Positions 1 to 9,209 are shown, numbered from the stretch's first letter. The stretch is DNA of 64,000 nucleotides from Winogradskyella psychrotolerans (GCF_018860565.1 NZ_JAHKPS010000018.1:62001-126000), one strand, 5' to 3'. Numbers and translations: made by a program. Notes: generated by a model from the sequence alone, not told the origin.

Positions 1-737
1 TCGCTAAAGTCTTAAAATTTAGTCTTAAAATCACGAAAAAACAGTTCCTAAATTCAGCACTTGTTGGCTTTTTGTTTTTGGTATATGGTAATGGTGTTTT
101 TGTATGGGCTTTAAAATATGTTGATAGTGGGTTTGGCGCGTTATTAGCCGCTACCCAACCACTGTTTGTGTTATTATTAATGCGATTAATAGATCATAAA
201 AAAATGAGACCAAAATCCTTAATAGGAGTTGGCCTTGGTATTCTTGGCATGTATTTGCTAGTGAGTCAAAAAGAACTGGTAACAAACGAAGAAACCCTAT
301 TAGGTATTTTTATGATTTTTACTTGTGTTTTAAGTTGGAGTTATGGTAGTGTATATGTCGCCAAAGCAGACGTGCCTAAAAATTATTTTGTAAGTACAGG
401 CTACCAAATGGGCATTGCTAGTATTATGCTAGCTTGCGGAAGTCTAACCTTGGGAGAGGATTGGACCTCTCCATTAGTTTGGAGTCCTAAAGTGCAACTC
501 GCTATGTTGGCTCTTATTACATTTGGAAGTATTGCTGCTTTTACGGCTTTTAATTACCTATTAAAACAAGTCTCTACAGAAAAAGTGGCAACTTCAGCTT
601 ATATAAATCCTATTGTTGCTATGATTTTAGGATGGTATGTTTTAGATGAAACCTTGAGTACACAATCTATAATTGCTGCTGTAGTATTACTTACAGGTGT
701 TTATTTTATTACAACTAGAAAGAAAGATATTGTTTAG
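1..737 (+). CDS. EamA/DMT-family transporter (5' end outside window)
   Basis: Drug/metabolite-transporter-type inner-membrane permease; substrate not predictable. The reading frame is open from base 3 with no stop, so the gene starts before the window; the TTG at 72 is internal. The visible part has about eight hydrophobic segments and the second EamA repeat (…SVYVAKADVPKNYF…, and near the C-terminus AYINPIVAMILGWYVLDE, a typical EamA ending). Its stop overlaps by 4 bases the end of the convergent secreted-protein gene. A second, unrelated-looking DMT permease lies at 10829. Family call is firm, the substrate unknown. Confidence 0.85.
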   Translation, partial: AKVLKFSLKITKKQFLNSALVGFLFLVYGNGVFVWALKYVDSGFGALLAATQPLFVLLLMRLIDHKKMRPKSLIGVGLGILGMYLLVSQKELVTNEETLLGIFMIFTCVLSWSYGSVYVAKADVPKNYFVSTGYQMGIASIMLACGSLTLGEDWTSPLVWSPKVQLAMLALITFGSIAAFTAFNYLLKQVSTEKVATSAYINPIVAMILGWYVLDETLSTQSIIAAVVLLTGVYFITTRKKDIV

Positions 738-1336
738 AAATTGCAGAGATCTTCTTTTATATTGATGCTATTTAGTTTTTCCCATACGCGCTCAGTATAA
801 GCTTTGCTTGAAATTTTAAATATGATGATGGATTTTCCTGTGGTATCGCAATGCTCTTGTTGACCTAAAATATAAACTGTTGTTAGTTTGCCAGTATGAA
901 AGCCATCAAAAAAAAACATTTTCCCTTTAAAAATGAATCCGTTTTCTGTTGTTTCAGGCTCAAAGAATTCTACTTTTGGTTCAGGAAACTCATTAGCCCA
1001 ATGATTAGGTTTCATTAATCCATCGAAATAATGTGTAAAATTAAATTGTAGTTCATAAAGAGGTAGCTCTGTCTCGGTTTTTACATTCCAAGACATCACA
1101 AGCGTCCAAAATTCTTCACTTGTTTTATCAGCCCAATTTGGTGCAAATCTGAGTTCCTCATAACCTTCAATAGTTAATTTGGAAGCCCAATCTATCGGGA
1201 ATTCTATAATCTCTTTTCCCCAAGTACTATCAACTCTTACAATACTTAATTCATCTGTGTTTTGGGCAATAGCTGTTGATGAAATACCTAATAGAAACAC
1301 TATTAGAAACATTACTTTTAAATCGAATTTTATCAT
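734..1336 (-). CDS. Secreted protein of unknown function
   Basis: 200 residues. Residues 1-24 form a signal peptide (MIKFDLKVMF…SSTAIA) with likely cleavage before QN, so the product is periplasmic or outside. The mature part is rich in aromatic residues and beta-strand-like (FYFDG, GKMFFFDGFHTGK) and has one or two Cys near the C-terminus. I do not recognise a family. Monocistronic and convergent with the EamA gene. Confidence 0.65.
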   Translation of the reverse strand: MIKFDLKVMFLIVFLLGISSTAIAQNTDELSIVRVDSTWGKEIIEFPIDWASKLTIEGYEELRFAPNWADKTSEEFWTLVMSWNVKTETELPLYELQFNFTHYFDGLMKPNHWANEFPEPKVEFFEPETTENGFIFKGKMFFFDGFHTGKLTTVYILGQQEHCDTTGKSIIIFKISSKAYTERVWEKLNSINIKEDLCNF

Positions 1337-1425
1337 AATTCATTTTCTTGGTACTAAAATTAATTAGCGCATTGGTATGCCGTATCAAAACCATGTCAAA
1401 ATGGTGTAAAATGTTTCCTGAAATA

Positions 1426-2763
1426 CTAGATTTCCATCAAACGTGATCGTAATATCTTCTGAATATCAATACTGTTTTTCTGTGGAATGAGGAAAGCGTT
1501 TAAATCATCAATATGGCTGATTTGTTCTTCCTTATCAACAAATCCGTAGCCTAAATATTCACCACCTTTTATCATTACAAAGGCTTCCTCATTGCTGTGT
1601 CGGCCTTTTTCTCTCATAATAACATCTTCTTTTTGGTTAGACATAGCGTGTATGGCTTCTAAAACTCTATTATTATAAGCTTCTACAGATTCTTCGTCTC
1701 TACAAACACCTTTACAATTTGTGATACTATAATGCGAACACTCAGAGACAGATTCTTGCAAATGACAATATTTTGGACACAAGTTGTATTGTGCACAAAG
1801 CTTTTCCATGTACGTACGCACATCTCTTAGATTAAAAAGCGTAATGATAGGATTTGGTGTCAGTCGTGCTTTATTACTAGCTAAATGTAGAATTCCATTT
1901 CGGTCTTCATAAGAAAAAATGGCAAAGGATTGAATGGTGCGTTTAGCGACTTTATTATACACAGGAAAGTGGTGCTTTATAGCAGCGTCTTCCATGAGTA
2001 ATGCTATTAATTCACTTCCAGAGTTTTCAAAATCGATATCGCGTATTTCTCTTACCATATCTTGTGCCTTTTTAGTCTTGCTATAAAAATGGCTGAGGAC
2101 TCTTTTTTTGATGTTTATGGCTTTGCCCACATAAATGACTGTTCCTTTTTTGTCCTTAAAATAATAGATACCAGCCGTATCTGGCAAGGCTTCAAAAGTT
2201 TCTTTAGGTAGGTTAGGAGGTAAGGTGGCTTCTTTAGAATTCTTGTTTAAAAATTCTTTAAATACTTCTGTCGCTTCTGGTTGTTGTAGTAATAACTCAA
2301 ATAGAATGACTGTAGCTTGTACATCACCTCTGGCTCTGTGTCTATTTTGCAGATCTATATTAAGCGCCTTACATAGCTTTCCTAAACTGTAGGAACGATG
2401 GCCTGGCAATAGCTTTCTAGACAAACGTACTGTACATAGTTTCTTTCTGGTAAACTCTATACCAATACGTTCAAATTCTCCGCTAATCACTTTGTAATCA
2501 AAGTTAACGTTGTGGGCTACAAATATGGTACCTTCTGTAATATTAAGAATGTCTTGTGCTATATCTGCAAAACGTGGAGCATCAGCTACCATATGATCAT
2601 CAATACCTGTAAGTGCTGTGATGTGCTGTGGAATGTAGGTTTCAGGATTTACCAATGATGTAAACTCATCAATTACAGTTTCACCATCGTATTTAAACAC
2701 CGAAATTTCGGTCATACGATTGCTTTGTCCTGTAGTTTCAACATCAATAATAGTATACATCAT
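1426..2763 (-). CDS. DEDDh 3'-5' exonuclease fused to GIY-YIG (UvrC-type) endonuclease domain
   Basis: A DNA polymerase III epsilon-like exonuclease is followed by a UvrC/Cho-like nuclease; a role in DNA repair is inferred. The exonuclease occupies about residues 1-165 and shows the DEDDh motifs DVETTG, HNVNFDYK and HRARGDVQA. The GIY-YIG domain lies at about 195-280 (AGIYYFKDKKG, then VIYVGKAINIKKRVLSHF). The C-terminal region carries a cysteine cluster (CPKYCHL…CSHY…CKGVC) that may bind metal. The frame opens at a TTG at 2793, but the ATG ATG at 2763/2760 directly before the first beta strand (YTIIDVETTG) is the likelier start. This architecture is widespread in Bacteroidota. Confidence 0.88.
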   Translation of the reverse strand: MMYTIIDVETTGQSNRMTEISVFKYDGETVIDEFTSLVNPETYIPQHITALTGIDDHMVADAPRFADIAQDILNITEGTIFVAHNVNFDYKVISGEFERIGIEFTRKKLCTVRLSRKLLPGHRSYSLGKLCKALNIDLQNRHRARGDVQATVILFELLLQQPEATEVFKEFLNKNSKEATLPPNLPKETFEALPDTAGIYYFKDKKGTVIYVGKAINIKKRVLSHFYSKTKKAQDMVREIRDIDFENSGSELIALLMEDAAIKHHFPVYNKVAKRTIQSFAIFSYEDRNGILHLASNKARLTPNPIITLFNLRDVRTYMEKLCAQYNLCPKYCHLQESVSECSHYSITNCKGVCRDEESVEAYNNRVLEAIHAMSNQKEDVIMREKGRHSNEEAFVMIKGGEYLGYGFVDKEEQISHIDDLNAFLIPQKNSIDIQKILRSRLMEI

Positions 2764-2875
2764 GCTTGGTACTTGTACTTTTAGTGCCCACAATTTACAA
2801 TATGTATGTGAGAACTTTTATAGAACCATCAAGATACTGCCTTTTAGTGGGAATTTAAAATCAAGATACAATCAA

Positions 2876-3616
2876 CTATGCTTTTATCTTGATTGGTTTT
2901 AAACGAATAACACCAAAGGCATTAAGTAGTTTTATAATCACATAAGTCATATCTATTTCATACCATTTTACACCAAAATTAGCTCTGCTTGCAAACTTAT
3001 GGTGGTTGTTATGGTAGCCTTCGCCCATCATTAGAAAATCGAAACGAAATAAGTTTTTGCTCGTGTTTTTCATCTTAAAATTAACATAGCCATAAATATG
3101 ACCAAACCAATTAATAATCACGCCATGAATAGGTGCCATTAAAAAGGTTATTGGCAGTAATAGCCATTGCCACCAAGCGGTTACAAAAAGCGCAAAGAAC
3201 AGTACATAGCTAGAAATCCATAAAAGTCTAGACACACGAGAACTTGCAAAAGTATCGAAGCTTTTCCATTGTGGGACATTTTTGGTAAAGCGTTCATCTA
3301 CTGCAATACGTTGTTTGTTTATATCTTGATATATGGTTTTTGTTTTCCACATCATAGCAAAAAGATTGGCATCATAAGATGGAGAATGCGGATCTTTTTC
3401 GGTGTCTGTATAAGCATGATGCATACGATGCATCACTCCGTAACCATAAGCACTTAAATAACTAGAACCTTGAAAAATCCATGTTAAAATAAAGGTGATA
3501 CGTTCCATGGTTTTGGACATTGTAAACACTTGGTGTGCTGCGTAGCGATGCAAAAAGAACGACTGAAAGAATAAGCCTCCATACCAAAGTACCACTACAA
3601 AAATAACTATTGTCAT
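2876..3616 (-). CDS. Membrane acyl-CoA/fatty-acid desaturase
   Basis: Integral-membrane di-iron desaturase that inserts a double bond (delta-9 type) into acyl chains, tuning membrane fluidity. The three histidine boxes are visible: HRYAAH (residues 23-28), HRMHH (63-67) and HNNHH (202-206), plus a conserved His in NWFGHIYG near 173. At 246 residues it is shorter than eukaryotic SCD but usual for Bacteroidota. Hydrophobic segments lie around 1-20, 40-60, 132-165. Upstream is an independent Crp-type regulator gene on the same strand, 65 bases away, which could control it (inference). Confidence 0.88.
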   Translation of the reverse strand: MTIVIFVVVLWYGGLFFQSFFLHRYAAHQVFTMSKTMERITFILTWIFQGSSYLSAYGYGVMHRMHHAYTDTEKDPHSPSYDANLFAMMWKTKTIYQDINKQRIAVDERFTKNVPQWKSFDTFASSRVSRLLWISSYVLFFALFVTAWWQWLLLPITFLMAPIHGVIINWFGHIYGYVNFKMKNTSKNLFRFDFLMMGEGYHNNHHKFASRANFGVKWYEIDMTYVIIKLLNAFGVIRLKPIKIKA

Positions 3617-3680
3617 AATGTTTTTTTACAAAGATAAATTGATAAGAAGCACCAAACAATGAACCTAAATCAATAAAACA

Positions 3681-4253
3681 CTATACCAATCGTTTGCGAA
3701 TTCGGCTTAACGCTTGTGGTGTTACACCAATATATGAGCTCACATATTTTAAAGGAATGACTTTTAAGACTTCAGGTCGTTCTTTAAATAACTTAATATA
3801 ACGTTCTTCTGCTGTGAGGTTTAGTAGGTTTTGTTCGCGCTTAGACTTTATTAAAAACAGACGTTCTGCTGTTAGCCTACCAATAAGATTTCCAATCTGT
3901 GTGGTATTATAAACGGCTTGTAAATCGTTATAGTTAATACTTAAAATGGTTGTTTCTGTTAATGCTTGTAACTCATATGCAGATGGCTGTTGGGTTAAAA
4001 ACGAATCGTAAGCACTGATAAATTGGTCTTTAAAGCTAAAACCAAACGTAATCTCTTTTTCAGGATTATCTTTAGGAATAAACAAACGTACCACACCAGA
4101 CTCTATAAAAGAGATGTGTTTTTCAATATCGTTACGTTTTAAAAAGATTGTTTTTTTTGGAATAACACGTCGTTCTAATTTAGACATAAAGTATTCCCAA
4201 TCCGCATCAGATAATGTCGCAATTTGCTCTATATAAGCTTTAATTTGATCCAC
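3681..4253 (-). CDS. Crp/Fnr-family regulator with cyclic-nucleotide-binding-type domain
   Basis: 190 residues: an N-terminal cNMP-binding-like beta roll (about 20-120, including HISFIESGVVRLFI) and a C-terminal winged helix (about 145-190, ending in YIGVTPQALSRIRKRL). This Crp group is common in Flavobacteria and usually lacks the full cAMP-contact set, so the ligand is unknown. The only in-frame start after the upstream stop is GTG at 4253. It ends 65 bases before the desaturase gene on the same strand. Confidence 0.85.
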   Translation of the reverse strand: MDQIKAYIEQIATLSDADWEYFMSKLERRVIPKKTIFLKRNDIEKHISFIESGVVRLFIPKDNPEKEITFGFSFKDQFISAYDSFLTQQPSAYELQALTETTILSINYNDLQAVYNTTQIGNLIGRLTAERLFLIKSKREQNLLNLTAEERYIKLFKERPEVLKVIPLKYVSSYIGVTPQALSRIRKRLV

Positions 4254-4466
4254 AAGTTTTGCATGTAATTATTGAAATGTAAAGATACATATTCTTCATA
4301 TCTTCACTAATATTTTAAGCGATACCAGCAGACTTATTACATGTTTTTTTATTCGTGTTTGCATTAATATCTTAATGAATAGCGTTAAATAGTCCTTACG
4401 ATTTCAAGTAACTTTATGGTAGTAAATCATAGTGGTTTACGTTGATAACTTAAAACTATAGAAATT

Positions 4467-4667
4467 ATGTCTAAACCATGGCAAGATAAAGTAAAAGGCA
4501 ATTGGAATATTGCAAAAGGAAAATTGAAACAAAAATGGGGAGAACTTACTGATGATGATCTGGATTACCGTGAAGGTAAAGAAGATGAAGTCTTAGGAAG
4601 AATCCAGAAACGCACCGGCGAAACAAAAGAAAGCGTTAATGCGTTTTTGAATGATTTAAAGTTTTAG
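4467..4667 (+). CDS. CsbD-family stress protein
   Basis: 66 residues, matching CsbD (general-stress, YjbJ-like): WQDKVKGNWNIAKGKLKQKW followed by LTDDDLDYREGKEDEVLGRIQKRTG. The protein is small, charged and probably helical and disordered; members are induced by stress in other bacteria but have no known reaction. ATG at 4467, single gene, followed 30 bases later by a strong intrinsic terminator, as expected for a highly expressed small transcript. Confidence 0.93.
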   Translation: MSKPWQDKVKGNWNIAKGKLKQKWGELTDDDLDYREGKEDEVLGRIQKRTGETKESVNAFLNDLKF

Positions 4668-4695
4668 GCTCATATATTTGATTGATTATGTTAAG

Positions 4696-4720
4696 AATCC
4701 CGCAATTGCGGGATTTTTTT
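4696..4720 (+). terminator. Rho-independent terminator of the CsbD gene
   Basis: AATCCCGC / GCGGGATT stem around an AATT centre, a 20-base perfect palindrome at 4696-4715, followed by a T run. It lies 29 bases downstream of the CsbD stop. Confidence 0.85.
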
Positions 4721-4744
4721 ATGTTGGTTACAGATCTATTCGTA

Positions 4745-5710
4745 TTAGGCATTTTTCCATGTATCTTTTATAAACTGCAGATCTTTTTTCATATAATTAA
4801 ACACTTCTTTTTTATCCATTGTGAGTTTGGAACGGCCTTTTTCGGCACCACCTAAATCGTATTCGAGGTGCAATGACACAGGTACATTAATTTTATAAGT
4901 TTTAAGTAACGAGAAATAACGTTTAAAATCTACCATACCTTCGCCAAGTGGTACATTAATAGGTTGCCATTTACCGTCTTTAATTCCCCATTTAAAATCT
5001 TTAATTACTATAGAGTTAATTAATGGTTTTATGCGTTGTAAACCGAGTTCCCAACTGCCACCACCTTCAACAACCGCATGTCTAATGTCGTATTGGCAAC
5101 CTAAAAACTGACCTTTTGTAGCTTCTAAAATGGGTAGTAAATCCCAAACAGGAGCACCAACATGTTTACCCGAATGGTTTTGATAGCCACCAATAAGTCC
5201 GAATGTTTCATTAATGAGTTCTATGGCTTTGGCTTGTTTGGCAAACTGTTTCTGACTTTCTACTATAGATTGGGTTTCGGGATACTTTAACCAATCCGTA
5301 CGGTAGTGGGTAATCCCTAATTGGCTTGCGGTTTTTAAAACATTAATGTTTACAGGATTATTCACATCCCAAACATTGGTAGACATTAGTTTTGGTTGCA
5401 GTCCATGGTTTTTCATAGCTTCTACAGCAATAGGTAAGTCTTGCTCAACGTTTTCTGGTAGTACGTGCCCTTTTCTTCTAACGGTAAGGTCTAAGCCATC
5501 AAAACCTAGGTTTGCTGCAGCATCTGACATGTTGTTATAATCAAGAAACTGTAAGTGTTTTGAGAATAAATGTATCTGCAGCTGCTCTTCTGTTGTTGCT
5601 GTGATTGGCGCTAATGGATTTTGAAATGATAGTAATGGTAATGCAGCAAAACCCATTGCTGAAAGTTTGGCAAAATCTCTTCTCGAATATTTGTTTGGAG
5701 GTTTAGTCAT
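4745..5710 (-). CDS. Tat-exported sugar phosphate isomerase/epimerase-like TIM-barrel protein
   Basis: 321 residues. The N-terminus has a twin-arginine signal (SRRDFAKLSAMGFAALPLLSF, Arg-Arg near residue 10), so the folded protein is exported. The remainder is an AP-endonuclease-2/xylose-isomerase-like TIM barrel: GFDGLDLTVRRKGHV, NHSGKHVG, GCQYDIRHAVVEGGGSW, IVIKDFKWG, VSLHLEYD; His, Asp and Glu in these are the usual metal ligands. Substrate is unknown. Single gene between a convergent terminator and an 11-bp tandem repeat. Confidence 0.85.
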   Translation of the reverse strand: MTKPPNKYSRRDFAKLSAMGFAALPLLSFQNPLAPITATTEEQLQIHLFSKHLQFLDYNNMSDAAANLGFDGLDLTVRRKGHVLPENVEQDLPIAVEAMKNHGLQPKLMSTNVWDVNNPVNINVLKTASQLGITHYRTDWLKYPETQSIVESQKQFAKQAKAIELINETFGLIGGYQNHSGKHVGAPVWDLLPILEATKGQFLGCQYDIRHAVVEGGGSWELGLQRIKPLINSIVIKDFKWGIKDGKWQPINVPLGEGMVDFKRYFSLLKTYKINVPVSLHLEYDLGGAEKGRSKLTMDKKEVFNYMKKDLQFIKDTWKNA

Positions 5711-5837
5711 CTTGTTGTGTACTTGGTGCTAGATTATTGTGTACAACAAGTTACTGTGTTTTAGTGAGATATTGAAATTTGGGTATGGTTACTTTCTTTA
5801 ATAGCTTTTGACTATTTGTAGGAATTTACCATAGCTC

Positions 5838-5903
5838 ACCCGACGCATACCCGACGCATACCCGAAGGAGACCCGACGGAGCTCTGGCTGAGACCCGAAT
5901 AAG
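5838..5903. repeat. 11-bp tandem repeat, six units
   Basis: Units start at 5838, 5849, 5860, 5871, 5882 and 5893. The first two are identical (ACCCGACGCAT), then ACCCGAAGGAG, ACCCGACGGAG, a degenerate CTCTGGCTGAG and ACCCGAATAAG. The tract is GC-rich against an AT-rich background, and sits between the TIM-barrel and deoxyribonucleotidase genes, about 25 bases downstream of the latter's stop. Confidence 0.85.
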
Positions 5904-5927
5904 CACTTTTAGATCTATTATCCGTTT

Positions 5928-6449
5928 TTACAACAAGCGTTCTGCGATTTCTAACCAGTTAGATACTCTTGTGTAGCCTGTGTCATTGACGTTATGAGGC
6001 GAATTGTAAAGCAAAGTATCTCCTTCAAATTTTTCTAAGTTGTAGGTTCTGTCGTCTATTAATAAATCTCCGTTTAAAATAAACTTATCTCCGCACATTA
6101 TACGATGTTGCCATGTTATAAAGGGCATGTGCTCGTCTAACCATTCGCTTTTTTCTAATAAGGAATTAGGAAACTGTGTGGCTGCCGTTGCAATGTACAC
6201 TTCATGTTTGTTGTACAAGGCTTCCATAACTTGTATGGCATCTTTAAACGGTTTTAAGTTTCTGAAAAAGCCTGGCTGTAAAGCGTGATCTTTTATGCTT
6301 TTTTTGTGTATTTCTGGAACGTTATGCCATATTTCACCAGAGGTGATTTGGTTGATATGTAAGTCTTGTTGATGTTCTTTATTATATAATTCTATGTGCT
6401 TACCGTAAGTGTCGGCTAACACATCGTCCATGTCTACAAATATTGTCAT
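5928..6449 (-). CDS. 5'(3')-deoxyribonucleotidase-type HAD phosphatase
   Basis: 173 residues, HAD superfamily, NT5C-like: motif I is DMDDVLAD (Asp6 and Asp8 as nucleophile and acid/base), motif II is in IATAATQFP around residue 92, and the last acidic motif is LIDDRTYNLEKF near 130-141. Members hydrolyse deoxynucleoside monophosphates in the cytoplasm and so affect dNTP pools. Length fits the bacterial family. Single gene. Confidence 0.85.
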   Translation of the reverse strand: MTIFVDMDDVLADTYGKHIELYNKEHQQDLHINQITSGEIWHNVPEIHKKSIKDHALQPGFFRNLKPFKDAIQVMEALYNKHEVYIATAATQFPNSLLEKSEWLDEHMPFITWQHRIMCGDKFILNGDLLIDDRTYNLEKFEGDTLLYNSPHNVNDTGYTRVSNWLEIAERLL

Positions 6450-6601
6450 TGGGTTGTTTTTTTGCGAAGTTCTTGATTATGGATTGAAATGCCAAGGGGT
6501 GATGGGTTATTTAATATTTATTTAATGTTTTGGGTTTTAGTCTTGCTTAGATACTTCATATTGATGTATTAAAATGTGTAATATTCTATATGTTCATTTT
6601 G

Positions 6602-6770
6602 CCTTGATGCAAACTGCGCAGCATATCATGAGTTCCAAAATAAACAATAGATTTAGCCGAATAAACGAACCAAAAAGTACTCAATCTTCTATTTTAATAC
6701 ATTTGATTGCGTGAATCTTCGATTTCAAAACGATTTGTTAGGAAATTACTCATGGGTTTTTATTGTTTAG
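6602..6770. repeat. Intergenic repeat, copy 1 (left of the OYE gene)
   Basis: Within the 487-base gap 6450-6936. The core 6658-6736 (79 bases, starting CGAATAAACGAACC) is identical to 8218-8296. Flanks are also related: CTTGATGCAAACTGC occurs in both, and an ATTACTCAT motif follows the core. No ORF was found; the rest of the gap holds nothing else recognisable. Confidence 0.9.
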
Positions 6771-6936
6771 TCTGTTATTTTATATAACTTATTCCTAACG
6801 GTATTTCTTTCATTATTTATAAATCTATCAAGGCTTTTCTAGTAAAGGTTAAACCTATCTTAATTGATGCTTTTTGGTTCATAGTGGTGTTTGAAAATCG
6901 TAACTTTATACTTCAAATTAATACGAAAAAAACAGC

Positions 6937-8031
6937 ATGAATACACAACCTTTATTAACACCCTATCATAAAAATATAACATTAAAAAACCGTATTGTTA
7001 TGGCACCTATGACGCGTAGTCGTGCGGATAACAAGGAAAAAGTTGCTACTGACGATTTACAAGGCTTGTATTACGAACAGCGTGCTTCGGCAGGTTTAAT
7101 TATCACCGAAGGTTCTCAGGTTTCTAAGGAAGCTGTGGGCTATATTAATACTCCTGGAATTCACTCCAAAGCGCAAGTGGAAGGGTGGAAAACGGTCACC
7201 AAACGTGTACATGATAAAGGAGGTACTATTTTTATTCAGTTATGGCATGTTGGCCGTATTTCGCATCCCGATTTTCATGATGGTGCGTTGCCTGTATCTG
7301 CGTCTGCTATCAATCCGAATGCCCAGTCTTTTACTCCAAATGGTTTTAAGGAGACTGTCACTCCAAAAGCCATGACACTTGGAGATATTAAACGCACCAT
7401 TAACGATTTTAAAAATGCAGCTGCAAATGCTGTGGAAGCTGGCTTTGATGGTATTGAGTTGCATTCGTCTAATGGGTATTTGTTTCAGCAGTTTTTTAAT
7501 GGCTGTTCTAACACCAGAACGGATGCGTATGGTGGCTCTATTGAAAACAGAGCGCGTTTCTTTTTTGAAGTTTTAGACGCTATGAAAACTGTGATTCCAC
7601 AAGAAAAAATTGGAGTACGTTTTAATCCGTCGTTACATGGACTGTTTGGTATTACGGTAGATGAAGATACCATTCCGACCTTTGAATATATTATTAAAAA
7701 ACTGAATGCCTATAATTTGGCTTATGTGCATTTGTCAGAACCGTTTACCGATGTTTCTGAGGTGCCGTTTGCTGTGACTGATATTGCTAAGCATTTTCGT
7801 CCGTTGTATAATGGAACGTTAATGATTAATACTAATTTTGATCAGGAAAAAGGGAATAAGGTGCTTGCTAATGGTGATGCAGATTTAGTGGCTTATGGTA
7901 AGCCTTTTGTTTCTAATCCGGATTTAGTGGAACGTTTTGAAAAGCATTTAGCTTTAGCAGAATGGGATAAGGATACGTTTTATACTCCTGGTAAAAAAGG
8001 GTATACGGATTATCCGTTTGCTTCTGAGTAA
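6937..8031 (+). CDS. Old Yellow Enzyme family alkene reductase (NemA-like)
   Basis: 364 residues, FMN-dependent NAD(P)H reductase of activated alkenes and related electrophiles, cytoplasmic. TIM-barrel motifs: APMTRSRA (23-30), QLWHVGRISH (101-110), the substrate-anchoring His176 and Asn179 in HSSNGY with Tyr181, and RTDAYGGSIENRARF (FMN/phosphate region). The ATG at 6937 precedes the conserved N-terminus. Flanked on both sides by the same intergenic repeat in direct orientation. Confidence 0.92.
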   Translation: MNTQPLLTPYHKNITLKNRIVMAPMTRSRADNKEKVATDDLQGLYYEQRASAGLIITEGSQVSKEAVGYINTPGIHSKAQVEGWKTVTKRVHDKGGTIFIQLWHVGRISHPDFHDGALPVSASAINPNAQSFTPNGFKETVTPKAMTLGDIKRTINDFKNAAANAVEAGFDGIELHSSNGYLFQQFFNGCSNTRTDAYGGSIENRARFFFEVLDAMKTVIPQEKIGVRFNPSLHGLFGITVDEDTIPTFEYIIKKLNAYNLAYVHLSEPFTDVSEVPFAVTDIAKHFRPLYNGTLMINTNFDQEKGNKVLANGDADLVAYGKPFVSNPDLVERFEKHLALAEWDKDTFYTPGKKGYTDYPFASE

Positions 8032-8178
8032 TTTTGGTTTTTTTTGGTATTAGTATTGGCATTGTAGAGCTTTTGTTTTGCGATGCCTTTTTATTTGCTT
8101 TTAATTTATATCTGTTCATTTTAGTTCACTCGATTTCTATTTTATTAAATCGGTGTTCATAAATGCTATCGTATTTGT

Positions 8179-8330
8179 CTTGATGCAAACTGCACAGCGC
8201 ATTATGAGATTCATAGGCGAATAAACGAACCAAAAAGTACTCAATCTTCTATTTTAATACATTTGATTGCGTGAATCTTCGATTTCAAAACGATTTATTA
8301 GAAAATTACTCATAAATTTTTATTGTTTTA
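8179..8330. repeat. Intergenic repeat, copy 2 (right of the OYE gene)
   Basis: Lies in the 585-base gap 8032-8616. Core 8218-8296 is identical to 6658-6736 and in the same orientation. A short echo of its left flank (AATGCTATCG.ATTTGTCT) recurs at 8344-8362. The remaining gap shows only a 5-bp GC-rich palindrome (8468-8480) without a T run. Confidence 0.9.
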
Positions 8331-8616
8331 AGTTTGAATTCGTGAATGCTATCGCATTTGTCTGTGCGCTATTCGCAATAGGTTGTTCTATTTTATAAAA
8401 ATTTATAGATCCTTGATTTGGGTTTTTAACAGTGTTTCTTGCTCATTATTTCTGAAAATCGTTGCTTCCGACGCTGTCGGCATTTGGGTTTTGATGGTTT
8501 ACTTGTGATTTATTTTGATTTCCATTAGTATTTCTATCATATGCGACAATTGATTTAACCGTTTGATTGTAAATTGGGTGTATCTATAATGAAGTATAAT
8601 TTAAAAACAAAACCTT

Positions 8617-9018
8617 ATGAAAGTACAACCATATTTAGCCTTTAAAGGCGATTGTAAAAATGCATTAGAATTCTATAAATCTGTTTTAGGTGGAAGCATT
8701 CAAAACAAACAAACCTATAACGATGTTAAAATTGATATTCCAGCTAACTACAGAGACAAATTACAGCATGCAGAATTGAAAGGAAAAGGGTTTCATATTA
8801 TGGCTTATGATGCCTCACCAGATACACCATTAACCAATGGTACTAATATTAATATGAGTATTGATTTGGATTCTAAGGAAGATGCAGTGTCTATTTTTAA
8901 TCAATTGAGTGCACAAGGAACCGTGCATACACCATTTCAAGAAATGTCTTGGGATGCTTTTTATGGTAGGTGTTCTGACCAATACAATGTGAGCTGGATG
9001 GTGAATTATAAAAAGTAA
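8617..9018 (+). CDS. VOC/glyoxalase-fold protein, PhnB type
   Basis: 133 residues. Matches the PhnB/YjdN-like branch of the VOC superfamily: MKVQPYLAFKGDCKNALEFYKSVLGG at the start, then MSWDAFYGRCSDQYNVSWMVN at the end (usual …WGxxxGxxxDpfGvxWxxN). Metal and substrate are not assigned for this branch. Start ATG with an A-rich leader; terminated by a hairpin at 9065. Confidence 0.88.
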   Translation: MKVQPYLAFKGDCKNALEFYKSVLGGSIQNKQTYNDVKIDIPANYRDKLQHAELKGKGFHIMAYDASPDTPLTNGTNINMSIDLDSKEDAVSIFNQLSAQGTVHTPFQEMSWDAFYGRCSDQYNVSWMVNYKK

Positions 9019-9064
9019 TACACTATTGGGGTGAAAACGTTTATCATAATCGTGTTTACATACA

Positions 9065-9094
9065 AAAAGCACAGTGTAAAAACTGTGCTTTTTT
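9065..9094 (+). terminator. Terminator of the VOC gene
   Basis: Perfect 11-bp stem AAAAGCACAGT / ACTGTGCTTTT with a 6-base loop and T run, 47 bases after the stop. Confidence 0.85.
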
Positions 9095-9209
9095 GATGAA
9101 GAAATGTTCTAAGATTACCTTATGATCTATTAATAATGAGCTTATGATCTTTCATGTTTCAATTGTTTAGATTTATTTTTATTATGAATACGTTCGCTTT
9201 AAATAATAT

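Noticed and set aside
734-737. Overlap of convergent gene ends as a possible antisense control
   Set aside because: A 4-base overlap of stops is common in compact genomes and not evidence of regulation.
8468-8480. Palindrome CCGAC-GCT-GTCGG
   Set aside because: Only 5-bp arms, no T run, and no gene end nearby.
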